DNA of 64,000 nt. Source: Plantago elongata (lineage: Eukaryota; Streptophyta; Magnoliopsida; Lamiales; Plantaginaceae). The stretch lies in NCBI GenBank assembly GCA_036897095.1, contig JAYMSP010000203.1, positions 1-64,000 on the forward strand, read 5' to 3'. Below, in pieces: positions 40,975 to 54,200 of the stretch. Position 1 is the first letter of the stretch. Each line of letters starts with the position of its first letter. A program made the position numbers and the translations under genes. The notes beneath the pieces were generated by a model, which saw only the letters and a list, made by a program, of their open reading frames with translations, was not told where the DNA came from and ran no database searches.

Positions 40975-43900
40975 ATTTACCTCCTTATTGTGTCATGCAA
41001 ATATGATCTTTTTTGCTAACGATTAAAATAAAATAGATATTTTTAATCAAGTGTTGTTGATTATAACCGCTTGACAAACAAGCATTTGATTTCTTATTTA
41101 CCTATTCGGAGGGAGTGCAAGCATCGGTGGTAGTATTACAGTTCTTCTCTTAATCACCAATGATTTAATTGTAAACATCCATCCATCTTTTTAGCTAGAC
41201 TGGACAACTTTAAACATTGTTAATGCATGTTAGAAATATGTTTTGTATAGAGTTAGCATTTTACTCAAGTTATTATGGTTTGATTTTCAGGCATGACATC
41301 TCCACTCCTATTCTAAGCTCTGGGTCTCATGAGTTGTGGCTTTCACCAATTTAAATCTTAGCATGGAGTTTCTGAAGTGCTATATTTAGTCTAGAGTTAT
41401 TTTCAGTTAATCTGAAAAGTTATTTTCAGTTAATATATTTTAGAGACAATTACAAATTAATTTTCTCCTCACATTTTTCCTACACGTTAATGATACATAA
41501 AAAAAAAAACTTCTTACAAATTAGTATTTATATATACAAGTTCAAATATAATCTCAAATTAGATACTAAAAATAGTATATTTAATAATTAAAATGAATCT
41601 ACAATTAACTAATTAGATTTTGTTAAAATTTAATTACGTTAGAGTAGATAATAGAGTAAAATTATGCAAAAAAATCAAGCATCATCTAACTAAATTATCT
41701 TTTTTCTGGTTTCTTTCGATCTATCTCTAAGCATCTTTTTTTTTTTAATTTTACAAGCATCATTCTTCCAATGTTGTATCATCTTTAATCGAATTTTTAT
41801 ATATTTTTCATAAAATTTTAACGTTTATCATCAAGCATGTTTCTTCCAAATTTAATTGTAAACATCAGTAAACATGACATTACAAGCATCATCAATAAAA
41901 AACAAGCATCATCAATAGGAAACAAACATCATATTAGTAATTAGAATGCAATATCATTCAACATGACATTATAAGCATTGTATAATTCAAACATTACATG
42001 CGAAATAAATATTATATTAGCACTGCAAACATTATTTAAGAAGCATTATATTAGTACTACATATACAATTTAATATTAAATATAATCATCATATAATATA
42101 ATCATGCGAAACGAAACAAAACATCATATTAATTAGTAAAAAAAATTGACAATGAAAGATATAGAATCCTAGAAGGTTGATTATGATGTTCGTATAAATT
42201 AGCTGCTTGTTTAATTTGTTTCAACTGATATGTGAACGCGTTTTAATTTAGTTTCATATAAATATGGGATAGATTTTATTAATTATAATGTATTTTATTT
42301 TAAATTTACTAAATATTATTAGTTTATAGAAAATTTATCACTAATTTATAAGAAGTATTTTTATGATAAGTATTTAAGAGTTACACCAAATTATAATTAT
42401 CTCTATTTTTTATACTCATTCAAATGTAATTAAATGGTTGTTATTCTTTTACATGTAAATCCATGTTTCATTTGTAAAGCAAGAAGAAAAGGCACAAAAA
42501 TATGTGGTCTTCTTTTGTCATCACGGATAATGAGTATAAACGTGTGTGTACTAATATTCAATTCTTTAAGGATATCATACTATATTATTTTTAACTAAAA
42601 TTTATTTAGTGGAGCTCAACTTTAATGGATTATATTTTATATTCTACTTTAATTCAGAAAATTATTCAGTATAGCTCAATTTTATTTAATTATATTTTAT
42701 ATTCTACTTCAGTTCAAAAAATTATAATAAGTACATTGATATTGTTGATAGATATCATTGAGCACAATACACTATGTATTGAAATTGATAAAAAGAAATC
42801 CGCATAATGGAGTTCATGTGGAGTAAATGAAGGATCCATAATCATACACCTTTTGGAAAAATATGTGAATCGCAGCTGTCGCGGTGCTTCAATACTAGTC
42901 ATTTTATAGGTCCCGTCTGAAGTAAATATACTCATTTATAATATAAAAATATTTATAACATAATTATGTATATAATATGTATGTAAGCTTTAATTAGTTA
43001 GGAATAAATTAGGTAAAGGAATTTTTTTTTCGGTTGATTATAGATGTGAACTGGAGTACTACCACATATCTAGAGAATAAAACATCTATTGGATTTGGTT
43101 GTCCCAATTTTGTTGACTTGCTTCCTTCACCAAATGATCGGCCACTTGATTGTCTTCCCAACTGAGAAAAAGTGATCAGTTGAAAGTTTTCGAAGAACTT
43201 GATAAGGTTCTCTGCCCCCCAATAGTGTTTGTTGACAAGCTGCTTACCTCCTCGATATGATTTTACCTAAAATTCTCAACATTGACAAAAATTTTGGGCA
43301 AGACACTGTCATTTATGATGATTCGATTTATTGTTTGTTAGCTCTTCATATACCTTGTGTTCACGACTCAGAATAAAATATAGAGGAACGTCAAAATTTA
43401 ATAGATCGGGTCTATAATCAATTCATAGACCGGCTTAGCTTATATTCAAGACTCAAAAGTATTTTCAATCATATAGTCTACAAAAGTAAATTTTTATCCG
43501 ATAATGATTTTCACATGAAGATCTTGATAGTATTCCAACCTTTTTTTGAGATATCAACATTACATTTACATAAATCAAATGAAAGAGATAAAATTTTGGA
43601 ATAATGGAATAGAAGAATCTTTTTTTCTAAATGATTAATTGAGCTTTTATTTGTTTGTTCATAAACAAGTGGTACTAGAACATCCTATGGGGACATGCAG
43701 TCAAAAGAGTTGAAAGGTGGTAATGTGTGATGTTCACTCAAATCATGTCCATGCAATTGATTTGATGCTAAGATATAAGATCACTATTACTGCACAGGTC
43801 AAATGTCTAACAATAATTCTAATGCCTTTTTACAGAGATTTTATGCTTATTCCATACACATATATATGCATGCATGTATAACTTATTCTTATCTTTTCTT

Positions 43901-44790
43901 TTAAACAAATGTCAACGCAGACATATGCATGTTGTGAAGGGCATATATAACATTATGTAGGTTAAGAGGCCAAAAAATAATGTGACTATTGAATGCTATA
44001 CCTTGGAGCTAGCTGCAATTGTCTGTATAATACTATGTTCCCAAACTAATTTAATTGAAAGATAAACCATAGAAATGCACAGGAAATCACAAATATTAAT
44101 CATGTCATGGTTTTTGTGAAATGTTTTGATTTCGGTAAGTAAAGTCTCAAGTTCGAATTTTGGAGAACTGCATTATTAGTCTCATACCTAATAGAACTTG
44201 AGTGATGATCTGCATATGTTATCTTTTCCTTCCTGAATTTTATTATTTATATTTTCATGACTTAAAATATATCTTGCATATATTCTTTGGAAAAGATGAA
44301 AGGTCAAATGAAATGGGGACAAGCTGATAGACGACACTGTGGCAGGTTCATGACCAGAGGAAGATAAGATCTAGATGCCTTGAAATCTCCATAGTCCTCA
44401 AAACTCAAAGTTAAACTTAGCTAATTTGTAAAAATAGCAATATATTACACATTAGTATAATATGTTTAATGATCCTTAATCAATTATACTCCATGAACAT
44501 TTGGGCATTGTTGATTTGGATACAGAGGAGTTGTGAATTTCTCTGATAGATTTGATTAGTTTATAGTAGTTAATTTGGATAGAGAGGAATTGGAAGGTTT
44601 CCTTGTATCAAGGAAACTTATTCTAAGTATGGGCCAAGAAATAATGCAGAACATGATGAGGATGCCTAAAATAGCAAGAATGATGATAGAGTATGGAGGA
44701 AAAAATAAAAGAATGTAAGAATAGTTCCATATTGCAATCAATACATTTAAAAGAATATTTTGTAATCACTTGGAATATTATACCATCATC
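40975..44790. other. AT-rich intergenic DNA
   Basis: No gene is supported. Only short ORFs and A/T-rich low-complexity stretches are present. Confidence 0.45.
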
Positions 44791-44801
44791 CTTAGCCCTA
44801 T

Positions 44802-44811
44802 CTATAAATAG
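44802..44811 (+). promoter_or_regulatory. TATA box, candidate promoter of the MIR169 cluster
   Basis: CTATAAATAG lies about 80 bp before the first hairpin and is followed by an A/C-rich leader (CATTACAATAGGCAACCAAC). It would suit a Pol II pri-miRNA covering the hairpins downstream. Confidence 0.5.
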
Positions 44812-44883
44812 AGTGCTTCATTCATTACAATAGGCAACCAACTAACAAACATGCAAGCATTCAAGAGGTGTTCTTGCATGAAG

Positions 44884-45012
44884 ATAAGAGTAGGTTTGAT
44901 AGCAAGGATGACTTGCCTGCAGCAATATGCTAAATGAGCCTGGTGGCGTTGCCAGCTCGTTTGGTGTTTGCGATTCAGGCAGTCTCCTTGGCTAATCCGA
45001 CGTGCTCTTACC
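44884..45012 (+). ncRNA. MIR169: MIR169 precursor 1 (variant mature sequence)
   Basis: Fold-back with the miRNA arm at 44900-44920 (TAGCAAGGATGACTTGCC...) and the star arm at about 44978-44996 (GGCAGTCTCCTTGGCTAA). The basal stem pairs TAAGAGTA with the TGCTCTTA side. Compared with canonical miR169 (TAGCCAAGGATGACTTGCC) the 5' arm lacks one C, while the star still has the matching G, so the mature strand has a one-base bulge. Predicted target class is NF-YA mRNAs. Whether it is processed is uncertain. Confidence 0.75.
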
Positions 45013-45117
45013 TCTCATGCCAGGCCTCGTGCTTTTAACATTACCAAAATGTACCTTCCTATATGTAATGTATGTATAGTTCTTGTGTTTGTGTTAGAAG
45101 TGTGGCTTGACATGGTG

Positions 45118-45238
45118 GTAAGAGTCTTGTTTGGTAGCCAAGGATGACTTGCCTGCTCCATTCTTGATCAATCAATGTATCCATTTTACGGTTAATTTGG
45201 TTTCAGGCAGTCTCCTTGGCTATCCAGATAGACTCTTC
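45118..45238 (+). ncRNA. MIR169: MIR169 precursor 2
   Basis: miRNA arm at 45135-45155 begins TAGCCAAGGATGACTTGCC and ends TG, the miR169 family form with terminal CCUG. Star arm at 45206-45224 is GGCAGTCTCCTTGGCTATC. Loop about 50 nt; lower stem AAGAGTC/GACTCTT. Cleaves NF-YA transcripts in known plants; drought and nutrient regulated in the family. Clean hairpin, high confidence. Confidence 0.93.
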
Positions 45239-45426
45239 TCCTTCATGTCAAGCTCCCTCTTCTTCATCATGTAAACACCACAGATCTATGCTTGAGAATA
45301 ATGTCCTCAAATCAAACTAGCATTTTCTATAAGATGGTTTAATCTTAAGTCCACTCCTGAATGTCCAGCCAATCAGGACTATCAATCTACGATATTATAT
45401 TAGGGGAAGTGAGGCTTAACATGGTG

Positions 45427-45548
45427 GTAAGAGTCTTGTTTGCTAGCCAAGGATGACTTGCCTGCTCCATTTTTGATCAATCAATGTATCCATTTTACGG
45501 TTAATTTGGTTTCAGGCAGTCTCCTTGGCTATTCAGATAGACTCTTCT
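45427..45548 (+). ncRNA. MIR169: MIR169 precursor 3
   Basis: miRNA arm at 45444-45464 is identical to that of precursor 2. Star arm at about 45515-45533 is GGCAGTCTCCTTGGCTATT. Differs from precursor 2 mainly in the lower stem (TTTGCTAGCC) and downstream flank. Confidence 0.93.
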
Positions 45549-45750
45549 CCTTCATGTACAGCTCCAACTTCTTCATCATGCAGACGTGCAATCGATCTGA
45601 ACTTGAGGATAATGCCCACATGTGCTTTATTGAATCGGACTGCCAGTTTCCTTAAATATGCTTAAGCCTTACGTTCACCCCAGAAGTTCAAGCCAATCAG
45701 GACTATCAAAATGTGATATTATGGTAGAAGAAGTGTGGTTTGACATGGTG

Positions 45751-45870
45751 GTAAGAGTCTTGTTTGGTAGCCAAGGATGACTTGCCTGCACCAATGTTAA
45801 TCAATCAATGTCTACATTACATGGTTAATTTGGTTCAGGCAGTTTCCTTGGCTATCCAGATAGACTCTTC
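45751..45870 (+). ncRNA. MIR169: MIR169 precursor 4
   Basis: miRNA arm at 45768-45788 is again the canonical sequence. Star arm at 45838-45856 is GGCAGTTTCCTTGGCTATC, one C-to-T change from precursor 2 (a G:U wobble). The loop is diverged from the other two. Confidence 0.93.
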
Positions 45871-46020
45871 TCCTTCATGTCAGGCTCCATCTTCTTCAGC
45901 ACGCAAAGAGCCCACATATGCTTTTATCGGCCAACTGAACTGCCATTTTCCTTGGATGGAGTCGTAATTATTCCGCTCCTGAATTTCAAGCCAATCAGGA
46001 TTTCAAGATGCGATAGTGAA

Positions 46021-46634
46021 TCTTAACAGTAAGGATCCATGCAAAATATAAATAAAACACATGATCTTCTGTATTTATCTAAGTTGATTTAGTTGTTTCT
46101 CTCACTCCATTCAGAACATGATCGATTCCCATACGAAAGGCATCTAAGTTTCATGGCTTATGTTCTCCTTTGCATGTTAACAGATCTTTTGTCTGGCACT
46201 TTCACATTATTTCATTGACTATATCCTTTGCATGTTTACTGATCTTTTGGTTGTCACTTTTACATGATTTCATTGACTATATTTCCATTTTCAACGTTTA
46301 GGGAAGATTGATGTTGCTAAGAACTACAAATTTTATTAAAGGGGTAAGTCTCGCGGACAGTATCATATTCATATATGTAGAAGCTCTATTATCAGAAGGG
46401 AAAAAGATTGTTATTTTCCACATGGTTCCAGACAGCATGTTTACCAGGGCACTGTGTTATTTCTGCAATGCTGGAAGATTCAGGATTGCATTTGTATTCG
46501 AGGCGCCTACAGCAAAAAGTTTTCTACAACTGATTTTTCGGGATGTGAACGAACTTGATCATGCCTATTTTGCATTTCATGATCTTTCTTCACATGATTG
46601 TGTGTGTTAATGGTGCTAAAGTCAAGTCCGAAAC
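46021..46634. other. DNA between the MIR169 cluster and the LTR-like repeat
   Basis: Holds an open stretch at 46308-46610 (100 codons, MMLLRTTNFIKGVSLADSII...) that matches no family I know and could be a gene scrap. Two imperfect copies of TTTGCATGTT(A/T)AC(A/T)GATCTTTTG occur at about 46170 and 46225. Confidence 0.35.
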
Positions 46635-46970
46635 TGTTGAGACCCTGGTCTCAATGGGTAATCCGTGGTACGGATTATTAAGTTTTCCGTTCATGAGAAC
46701 GGTCTTCAAGGATGTCTTCACACGGTTTAGAGAAGAGGGGAAGGAATCTCTTACAAGATAGAGAGGTTCTAGTCTTGCTTTTCAACGGTGAGTTCATGCT
46801 TTTCAGCAGTAAAATGACTTCATTCAATATCAACTATGAAAATAAAACTAGGGTTCCATGTATTTATACCTGAGGTTCCTTCTAGGGTTTATTCGGGCCA
46901 GGGGCATGTTCTCCTATTCTACGCGTCGTGGTCCTTTATTCCTATTTATGGTTACAAACCAAATTAACTT
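46635..46970 (-). mobile_element. LTR-like repeat, copy 1 (fossil)
   Basis: ~335 bp direct repeat shared with 48515-48850. On the minus strand it includes a TATA-like GGTATAAATACATGG and ends in GAGACCAGGGTCTCAA. LTR of a small retroelement in minus orientation. Confidence 0.6.
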
Positions 46971-46974
46971 AATT

Positions 46975-48355
46975 AAAAGAGATAATTGAAGTAATTAAAT
47001 AAAAGAAGAACTAGCAGAACTGGCTGAGCGAGCCGTGTGATGGTAAGGGGATTGCCAGGCAACATTATGGGTCACGAGTTCATGTCACAGATGTTGTGAT
47101 ATTTCGGTAAGTTTCCTTATGAGTTATTACATGAATTTTTCCATATTTATGCGTCTATTTCAAATATTTGTTTGCATTTACGTTAGTCAAACTCATTCAC
47201 TAATCATTATGCATTTTGAATATTGTTCAGCAACTGGCTAACCAGTCAGTTACACTCCTTCAGCAATTGAGAAAGGGGAAGTCGAAGAATGACATTTGGG
47301 TGGACCAGAGAGCAGAGCAGATTTAGTTCTAAGAATTTGATAACTAGTTGAACTTATATATGCACTTGATTAATATTGCAGACTGAGGTGGAGAGGAGTA
47401 TCACACAGAGGATGGAGACCGATCAAGAGTTGACTATTGAAGAGCAGGACAAAATCTTCTTAGAGGTCAACCCACCAGACGAGAGGAATCGAGTTTATGG
47501 TGTGGGTAGTCGAGGAGTAGATGTTGCAGCCAGCTATTCCATTGGTCAGTCCCTGCATCACGATCTACCGGTCGTTATTGCACACAGATCGAGGTCAATA
47601 ACATTGTGACTCCTCTCCAGAACAAGATTGATACTCTGAAGAGTACAGTTGAGACTCACCAGGCCCGTGTCGATCGAGGGATGGCAAAGATGTCCATCCT
47701 GAGCCAAGGGCGTAATCCGGATGATGCTCCTCCTCCTTCTTCTTAGTTCTAACTTTTATTATCCGAATACTACTGTTTCTATGAATTCAACTCGATAATA
47801 TTAGGATACTTACTTGTGTACGGATATTTTTACTATATTCCGATTTCTAATTAATTTATGAACTTTTCATGCAATCAACGTTCTTTCTTCATTACAATTG
47901 TATTGGATGACAAGCATGTTAAATACGATCGAATTAGGTATTCATGAAATAAAAAATAATAAAAATCTATTGCATTTTAGCAACGGATAACACAAAATTC
48001 GTCGCTAAATCCACGAATTAGGACGTTTTGTCCTAATCCGTGCTAACGGCGGATAATGATTATCCGTCGTTAGAGTTTAACGATGGATATAATTATCCAT
48101 CGTTAAACTTTAGGCATGACCTATGTATAACGACGGATAATATTTATCCGTCGTTAGATGGTCAACGCCATCTAACGACGGGTAAATATTTATCCGTTGT
48201 TAGACCTAACGATGGATAAATCTATCCATTGTTAGGTCTTTAATAACTCGTTTTCACAACAAGCGTTGTTATCCGTCGCTAGGCGGTTTAGCGATGAATT
48301 GTTACGACTCTAGCGATGGGTAACGCCGTCGCTAGAGTCGCAGATTTTTGTAGTA
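46975..48355 (+). mobile_element. CACTA (En/Spm) transposon remnant
   Basis: Two exon-like pieces lie at about 47229-47337 and 47382-47750. The first has RKGKSKNDIWVDQRAEQI, then a stop. The second has ITQRMETDQELTIEEQDKIF and RNRVYGVGSRGVDVAAS, the RVYG(L/V)GS block of plant En/Spm-type proteins, and ends in a coiled coil-like QNKIDTLKSTVETHQARVDR in a shifted frame. A subterminal palindrome array (47970-48350) follows. The right end at about 48355 reads CTACAAAAATCTGCGAC on the minus strand, matching CACTACAAAAA-type ends apart from the outermost bases. The 5' end was not found; the transposase (TNPD) is absent, so non-autonomous. Confidence 0.7.
47970..48350. repeat. array of consecutive ~30 bp palindromes
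   Basis: Units of the type TAACGACGGATAA-spacer-TTATCCGTCGTTA follow each other at about 48043, 48077, 48125, 48168, 48208 and 48290, with variants GATGGATA/TATCCATC. Each is a near-perfect inverted repeat. This fits CACTA subterminal binding sites for the TNPA-like protein. Confidence 0.85.
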
Positions 48356-48484
48356 TTGGTGATGCGATTCCTCCATTCATACCCAATCATTGCACGAAGT
48401 ATAGAGCTATATCTCTTATCCAGTGTTGTACACTTGACTACTGACAACTTATCATAACAATCCTGCTCTACCAGTTCATTGTGT

Positions 48485-48514
48485 CCCAATCTGCCTCTGA
48501 TACCAAGTTTTGAG
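48485..48514 (-). other. primer-binding-site-like sequence of the LTR fossil
   Basis: Minus-strand TGGTATCAGAGGCAGATTGG directly follows the LTR-like repeat. TGGTATCAGAG matches the initiator-Met tRNA primer site common in plant LTR elements. Sets the element's orientation as minus. Confidence 0.6.
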
Positions 48515-48850
48515 ACCCTGGTCTTAATGAGTAATCCGTGGTACGAATTACCAAGCTTTCCGTTCATGAGAATGGCCTCCAAGGATGTCTTGACACGGTT
48601 TAGAGAAGAGGGGAAGGAATCTCTTACAAGATAGAGAGGTTCTTGCAAGGTCGTCTCGCTTTTCGACGATGGGTTCATGCTTTTCAGCAGTAAATTGACC
48701 TCATTCAATATCAACTATGAAAATACAACTAGGGTTCCAAATATTTATACCTGAGGTTCCTTCTAGGTTTTATTCGGGTCAATGGTATGTTCTCCTATTC
48801 TACGGGTTGTGGTCCTTTATTCCCATCTATGGTTACAAATCATATTAACT
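48515..48850 (-). mobile_element. LTR-like repeat, copy 2 (fossil)
   Basis: Direct-repeat partner of 46635-46970, followed on the minus strand by the primer-binding-like site. With copy 1 it bounds a ~2.2 kb non-autonomous retroelement whose interior is filled by the CACTA remnant. The element is incomplete and diverged. Confidence 0.6.
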
Positions 48851-48865
48851 ATGATATCAAGTGTT

Positions 48866-48955
48866 GAGACCTTGGTCTCAATGACTATCTCAATGACCAA
48901 TCCGTGATACGGATTATCAAGCTTTCCGTTCATGAACGGTCTTAAAGAAACCAAG
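48866..48955 (-). mobile_element. third, partial LTR-like repeat (fossil)
   Basis: About 90 bp matching the end region of the same repeat (GAGACC...GGTCTCAATGA and CTTTCCGTTCATGA), again followed on the minus strand by a TGATATCA primer-site-like word that abuts copy 2. Suggests two adjacent or nested insertions of the family. Confidence 0.5.
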
Positions 48956-49316
48956 GCCAAAAAATAGCTGCATGATTCAACTGTGTGTTCAAGCTCATTG
49001 TTAGAGTAGAATTTTAAATTACAAACTGTCTTTTTATTTATAAACTGCAGTTCATCAAATTGAAATGGAACTACTAGTGAAATTAATACTAGTATTGATA
49101 AGCTACATTGTTATACAATTTGGCTTTTATATACATCAGTTGTTTAGCAGAATTAATAACCAAAATCATGAAGTAACTGAAAACTGTAGATAACACATAC
49201 TAAACATATTTCAACTTGCATTTCAGCAAAGATCATATTACAGCTTCAAACACATTAGATATATGCAAAACAAACTGGTTCCAGGCGTTAAGGTCGGGCT
49301 AATCAGGCATGGTTTT

Positions 49317-51175
49317 TCATGGCTCTACCAGTTGTACAGTCTCCTGAATCTTCGGTTTCACAGCAATTTCAACCCTGCATGTTTCTACAGCATTTGATGT
49401 TTCCTTGTCAAGCATCTCAGCTGCCTTGTTCTGGTCATATATTAGCCTCTTTGCAGCTGACGTCTCTTTGTTCTTACCCCATATTACCGAGTAAAGACCC
49501 AAAACTATAATAATTGCTCCAATCAAGCTGGGAATTCATTTGATTTAGCATAGATTAGTCCAAATGTGATATTTGAGAAACTAAATGTGTTCTAAATCCC
49601 TGATAAGACTACAGCATGTACTGTTAAGGAAGAAACATATACCTTCCAAGGTGAACCTGTTCCGCCAAAACAATAGCTCCCAAAACAGCAGTAATAATCA
49701 TGCTGAGTGGAGTAAATGCGGTCACAAACACTGGACCTCGCGACCTGTTCACAATTCCTTGCACATAATATGCAACTCCCGAGCAAACAATGCCCTGCAT
49801 ATATATATAGCGAGGCCATTAGTACCAGTCTATGTACGCCTCAGACACTCCCCTGATATCTTTTAAGTCTTCGGTCTTTTCAAATAGTATACTCACAGAG
49901 TAGGCAGCAGCTAGAAGCCTAGAATCAAATCCTATAGCCCAAGCACTCATATCATGTTCCATTACAGCAGCCACAGCTGTACCTTCGATGAATCCGAATA
50001 AACAGATTAAAGATGTCAGAGACAATTCTGCAGGGTACTCCTTCAACGTATTATTCTGCAAAACAAATCAACAGAAACAGACTTTACGACTAATTCAAAT
50101 CGTGCATAACCAGAGAATGAGTGTTAGCACAGGAACATCACATACCTGCAACACAAAGAAAATCGCATAGCCAACACTGCAACTTAACAACATAATAGTC
50201 CCGGTGACCCAATTATTATGATGGGAGGCAGCAGTTTCCGCAGCTTTGTGGTGGCTGGTTCTGTGGAGATGGAACAAAATGTCGACAACGGGGCCATGGT
50301 ACAATGTCATGAGCAGTGCCCCTGACAATGTTATCAGTGTTCCGATCACCTTAGCCAAACTATGTGACTTCTTAAGATTGACTCTCTCCACCCTATCAGT
50401 TTCATCACTTAATCAATTTCTGACAAAGAATCAACATATATATGATTATGAATGAAAAAAGGTTATATATATACCTGCAAATGACTGCTAATAGGAAGGT
50501 GAAGGCAGGTATGACATTACCGATAGCTGCACCAAATGTTGCTGAAGTATATTGCATTCCTACATAGTACAAATTCTGGTCCAGCACAGGCCTAATTCAT
50601 TGTTTGGATTCCGTCATTAGCAGGGCACGGAGGCGGATCCATGAATTAAAAGGCTAATTCTAAACGGGACAAGTTCGATTGAAAATAACCATATATAACT
50701 TATAACCAAGCATATTCTTGCCATTAATTTTATTTTTTTCAAGCCAATAGGTACAATCATGATGATCATGTTAACTATAGTAATTATGAAGTAATCTAAG
50801 TTGCTGAGGTTAAAAGATCAAAGGAATATTACTCTAAAAAAGCTAGTAGCATCGCTTTGAAAATTACTGATTTTGTCATCTTAGGCCTCGTTCTCCTGCA
50901 GTATTTGCAAACAAGATCATTAAAGCATACATGAACTATATATACTCCTAGCTAGCTCAAGTAAGTTCGGAAAGTTACTTCTCAAGGAAATAGGCGAACG
51001 GTAGAAAAATTGCAGCCGCGATAGCATGGCGGTACACGACTAAAATCCAATGACTGAACCCGTGATTCAGTGAAACAAGCGTGATTACGAACATCCCGGC
51101 ATAGCCAAATTGTAGAGCCACCATGGCCAAATAAGGCTTCATTTTGTTGAAAACCACACTGATTGAGCTTGCCAT
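49317..51175 (-). CDS. WAT1-related (nodulin MtN21/EamA) transporter, 7 exons
   Basis: Exons 51175-50979, 50895-50833, 50591-50475, 50392-50146, 50055-49897, 49794-49643 and 49527-49317; GT-AG joins with consistent phases, 1146 nt, 381 aa. About ten membrane segments in two EamA halves. First half: KMKPYLAMVALQFGYAGMFV, NHGFSHWILVVYRHAIAAAI, LDQNLYYVGMQYTSATFGAA and KVIGTLITLSGALLMTLYHG. Second half: WVTGTIMLLSCSVGYAIFFV, GIVCSGVAYYVQGIVNRSRG, PVFVTAFTPLSMIITAVLGA and SLIGAIIIVLGLYSVIWGKN. The cytosolic tail (ETSAAKRLIYDQ...VQLVEP) is variable. Plant relatives move auxin, amino acids or other small metabolites across tonoplast or plasma membrane; the substrate here cannot be told. Intron-exon layout and length are typical; no damage seen. 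Confidence 0.93.
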
Positions 51176-51274
51176 TTTTTCTGTCTTAGTGATTGCGTGC
51201 GTAATCTCTCTAAACTCGTATCACACTAGAAGTACTAGTAACTGATCATGACTCGCAATCGCCTAATTGCCGGC

Positions 51275-51283
51275 TTTTATAAA
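51275..51283 (-). promoter_or_regulatory. TATA box of the WAT1-related gene
   Basis: Minus-strand TTTATAAAAGCC about 100 bp before the ATG. Confidence 0.55.
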
Positions 51284-51299
51284 CAAAGAAAGCAAAGCA

Positions 51300-54200
51300 A
51301 ATTATATAAAGCAAAGACGTTAATAATTTGATTAAGATTTTAGTGGTATAGGGAAAAGTTGTCGATTATTTTTGCTTTATGTGGATGATGAATAGACGGC
51401 TTTTTCTTTATATTGCAATGCAGTACTTGTAGGTATAAGCTTTACATGAATCGGATCGAACGGTATGTGAATCTCACGAGATAAGTCAAGTGTTGTAGTA
51501 TCAATTTCAGGCCCGCAGATGCAATTGAAACAAAGTCAATTTGAGCGCTAAAAGACTTGGTATCCTGTCTTTATTAGCAAATCTTAGCTTTTATGCCGGA
51601 TGATTGAGAAAGGTTATGGTCTGAGTTCAGACATGTCAAGATTGAAAATTACATGAGAGCAGTTAATGTTATCAAATCCAGTTTCAATAACTCCGATGTG
51701 GTTTTTGAATTGAGTTTAAAATCTTAGAGTACTAATATAAATTACTAAAGTTCACATCACTTTATAAGTTTGAACTTTAAAATGAGATGGGATCTCACGC
51801 CGACTGATCAGCGACCTAGGAAGTGTAGAGAACTGCATTTTTAATTGAAGAGTGGCGAACGTTTATGACTTCCAGATATTTAGGTTATTATAGCGTATGC
51901 TTTGCAAATGCGCACTTTCCCCACTAATTTTGCAGATGAGAGATATTTAAACTTTAAATACAAAGATGCCAAGGTTAGCTAGAGGCTCAGTTTCATAATC
52001 CATGCAACTAGACTGACCATGGTGACATATATTCTCTGCGAAAACTTCGTTTTTAATATGCTCCTAAGGTCACAAATACTTTATTTTATTTTTTAATACT
52101 TAATTATGATGATCATCATCATCCAATTGGTGTCTAGTTACTTTTATTGTTCCGTTGGCCTCAACCAACACATATGTTAATGAGAATTCTTGCGATTGGG
52201 CCTCGTGGCATTACAAATCCACAATTGGTCCATTTCAAAATTAGTATTCTCAGAAAAATTATTGGGATAGAATGTATATAATGAAAGTGTAATAGTCGGT
52301 CCCATAACATATAAGCACGTTGAGATAAAAGTGCATGTATATATACAGACACATATGCTTGCGCTAATATGTAATTGTGTTTTTTGGAAAAATGATCAAT
52401 CACTAGTCAATTAAAATTAGACTCGTAAACCGATGTATGTAGTTGCAATGTACATGAGAATGCATCTACAAGTAAGGCAATATGCGGGTGTTGTTTGGAA
52501 TTTTGCACCTAGTTATAGAGTCCTTTATTTATTTAATTTTTTTTACATTATCTCACTTATTCTTTAATTTAGCTTTCTTTAAGACCTTATCTCAAACTAT
52601 TAAATATATTCACATTTCTCTCAATTTTATATAAAAAGTAAAACATGTTCGGTTCGAAATACACCCGTAGTTCATACAAAACACAGATTTTCATGACCAT
52701 GCTTTCATCAATATGAACTTCTACAATTGTACGTGTTAGGATCGATTTAATCAATATTAAGTCTAGTAAGCATAAGTACAGTCCAACTCTCGAACGCATT
52801 AAGCACCCAATGTCTAATCTATGTGTTGCATGCATGCATGGTATACATTATTGAAGATGGGACATAAAAATAAGAGCAATCAAATAGTATAAAGAAAGTA
52901 GCTAGGATGAAATAACAAAATGTGCCTAAATTTATTATCCAAATAGCCTAGAAGAGAAACAACACGTGTAGTCAATTATTAGTCATCTACATTGTAAATG
53001 ACTATTAAAATGAGTCGATCGACTGCAGAGTGGGATCTCCTTTTGACCTTTCTTTCAACAAGGGATATGATTAATTCTTGGTAGGGAAATGAAATAAAGT
53101 GAAGATATTAGCTTTCTCTTTTTTACGATTAAATTACAATTCATATACCAACACTTCTTTAATTTTAGACCACCTTATAATTTTATTATGGATCGAACTC
53201 TTCACTTCCTTCTTACCACTTCAGTTTTATTCCTCTGCCTCACCTTATCTGCACCATCTTATGCCTCCCAACTCACTAGCTTCTTTCAAAATCATTGTGT
53301 AACAACACTTAATAGTTAATAGTAGCAGCAGAATTTTAGATTAACGGGTTAATTTAGGTGTATGTTATAATGAAAAATAACTAATAATCTTTTAATTAAT
53401 CATGTACAAGTACGACATTCATTGTATTGTCATCAACTTTTAATAATGATTTGTAAGGTTCTAATTCTGACGCATTTCGCATTATGAACTTTTACGAACG
53501 TTAAATTGTAAATTGATCAAGGTTTAAGCTGAGTTTAATCATATTCATATTTTCATGCATGCATCCTGGTAGGCCCATATACTGATATACACAATTACAA
53601 AACATAACAAGATAGTCCAAAACAGAGTTAAACAGGACCATCTTGCAATGACCCTTATGAATAATTGGGCATAAGCCTGGCCCAGCATACCCAAGACAAT
53701 GTCCGCCAAAATGTCCTTCATTTAGCTAAACTGGACTTTCAGTTTGGCTTATTTAAGTCGAAACCCCCAACATAAAAATGAAATTACAAATAAACCTAGT
53801 CTGAATTTACATCGATCCGCTCCCGTTAACTTTTTCCGTACAATTTAATACAACCATTAGAAATCAAAGTCAACCAATTGAAATTTTACGTTTGTAAAAA
53901 GTTGTAAGAAGTCGGGGGAAACATATTTATGACGTAATAATCATAAGTGTTCTTGTAAAATTAAAAATTTTGAAGCAGAATATAAATTTCATTATAATTA
54001 AGTCAAAACGGATTAAAAGATTACAAAGAATCCAGAATACCCAAAAGGCAAGAAAATTAACAAAATCTAGCATATTGCAAATGAACTCCAAGCATAAAAC
54101 ATAACTTAGTCTAGAATGAAAATGAATCCTATCTCGCATAATACAATATTATACTATCCTCCTAACATGGAAACTAAATCTGCGTCCTCCAAAATGTGCA

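Larger units (their letters stand above)
45098..46020 (+). repeat. three tandem ~310-320 bp units each holding a MIR169 hairpin
   Basis: Units begin at about 45098, 45408 and 45728 with the shared header GTG(G)CTT(G/A)ACATGGTGGTA and share the tail CAAGCCAATCAGGACTATCA. The cluster grew by unequal tandem duplication. Hairpin 1 upstream is a more distant relative and is not in the repeat. Confidence 0.88.
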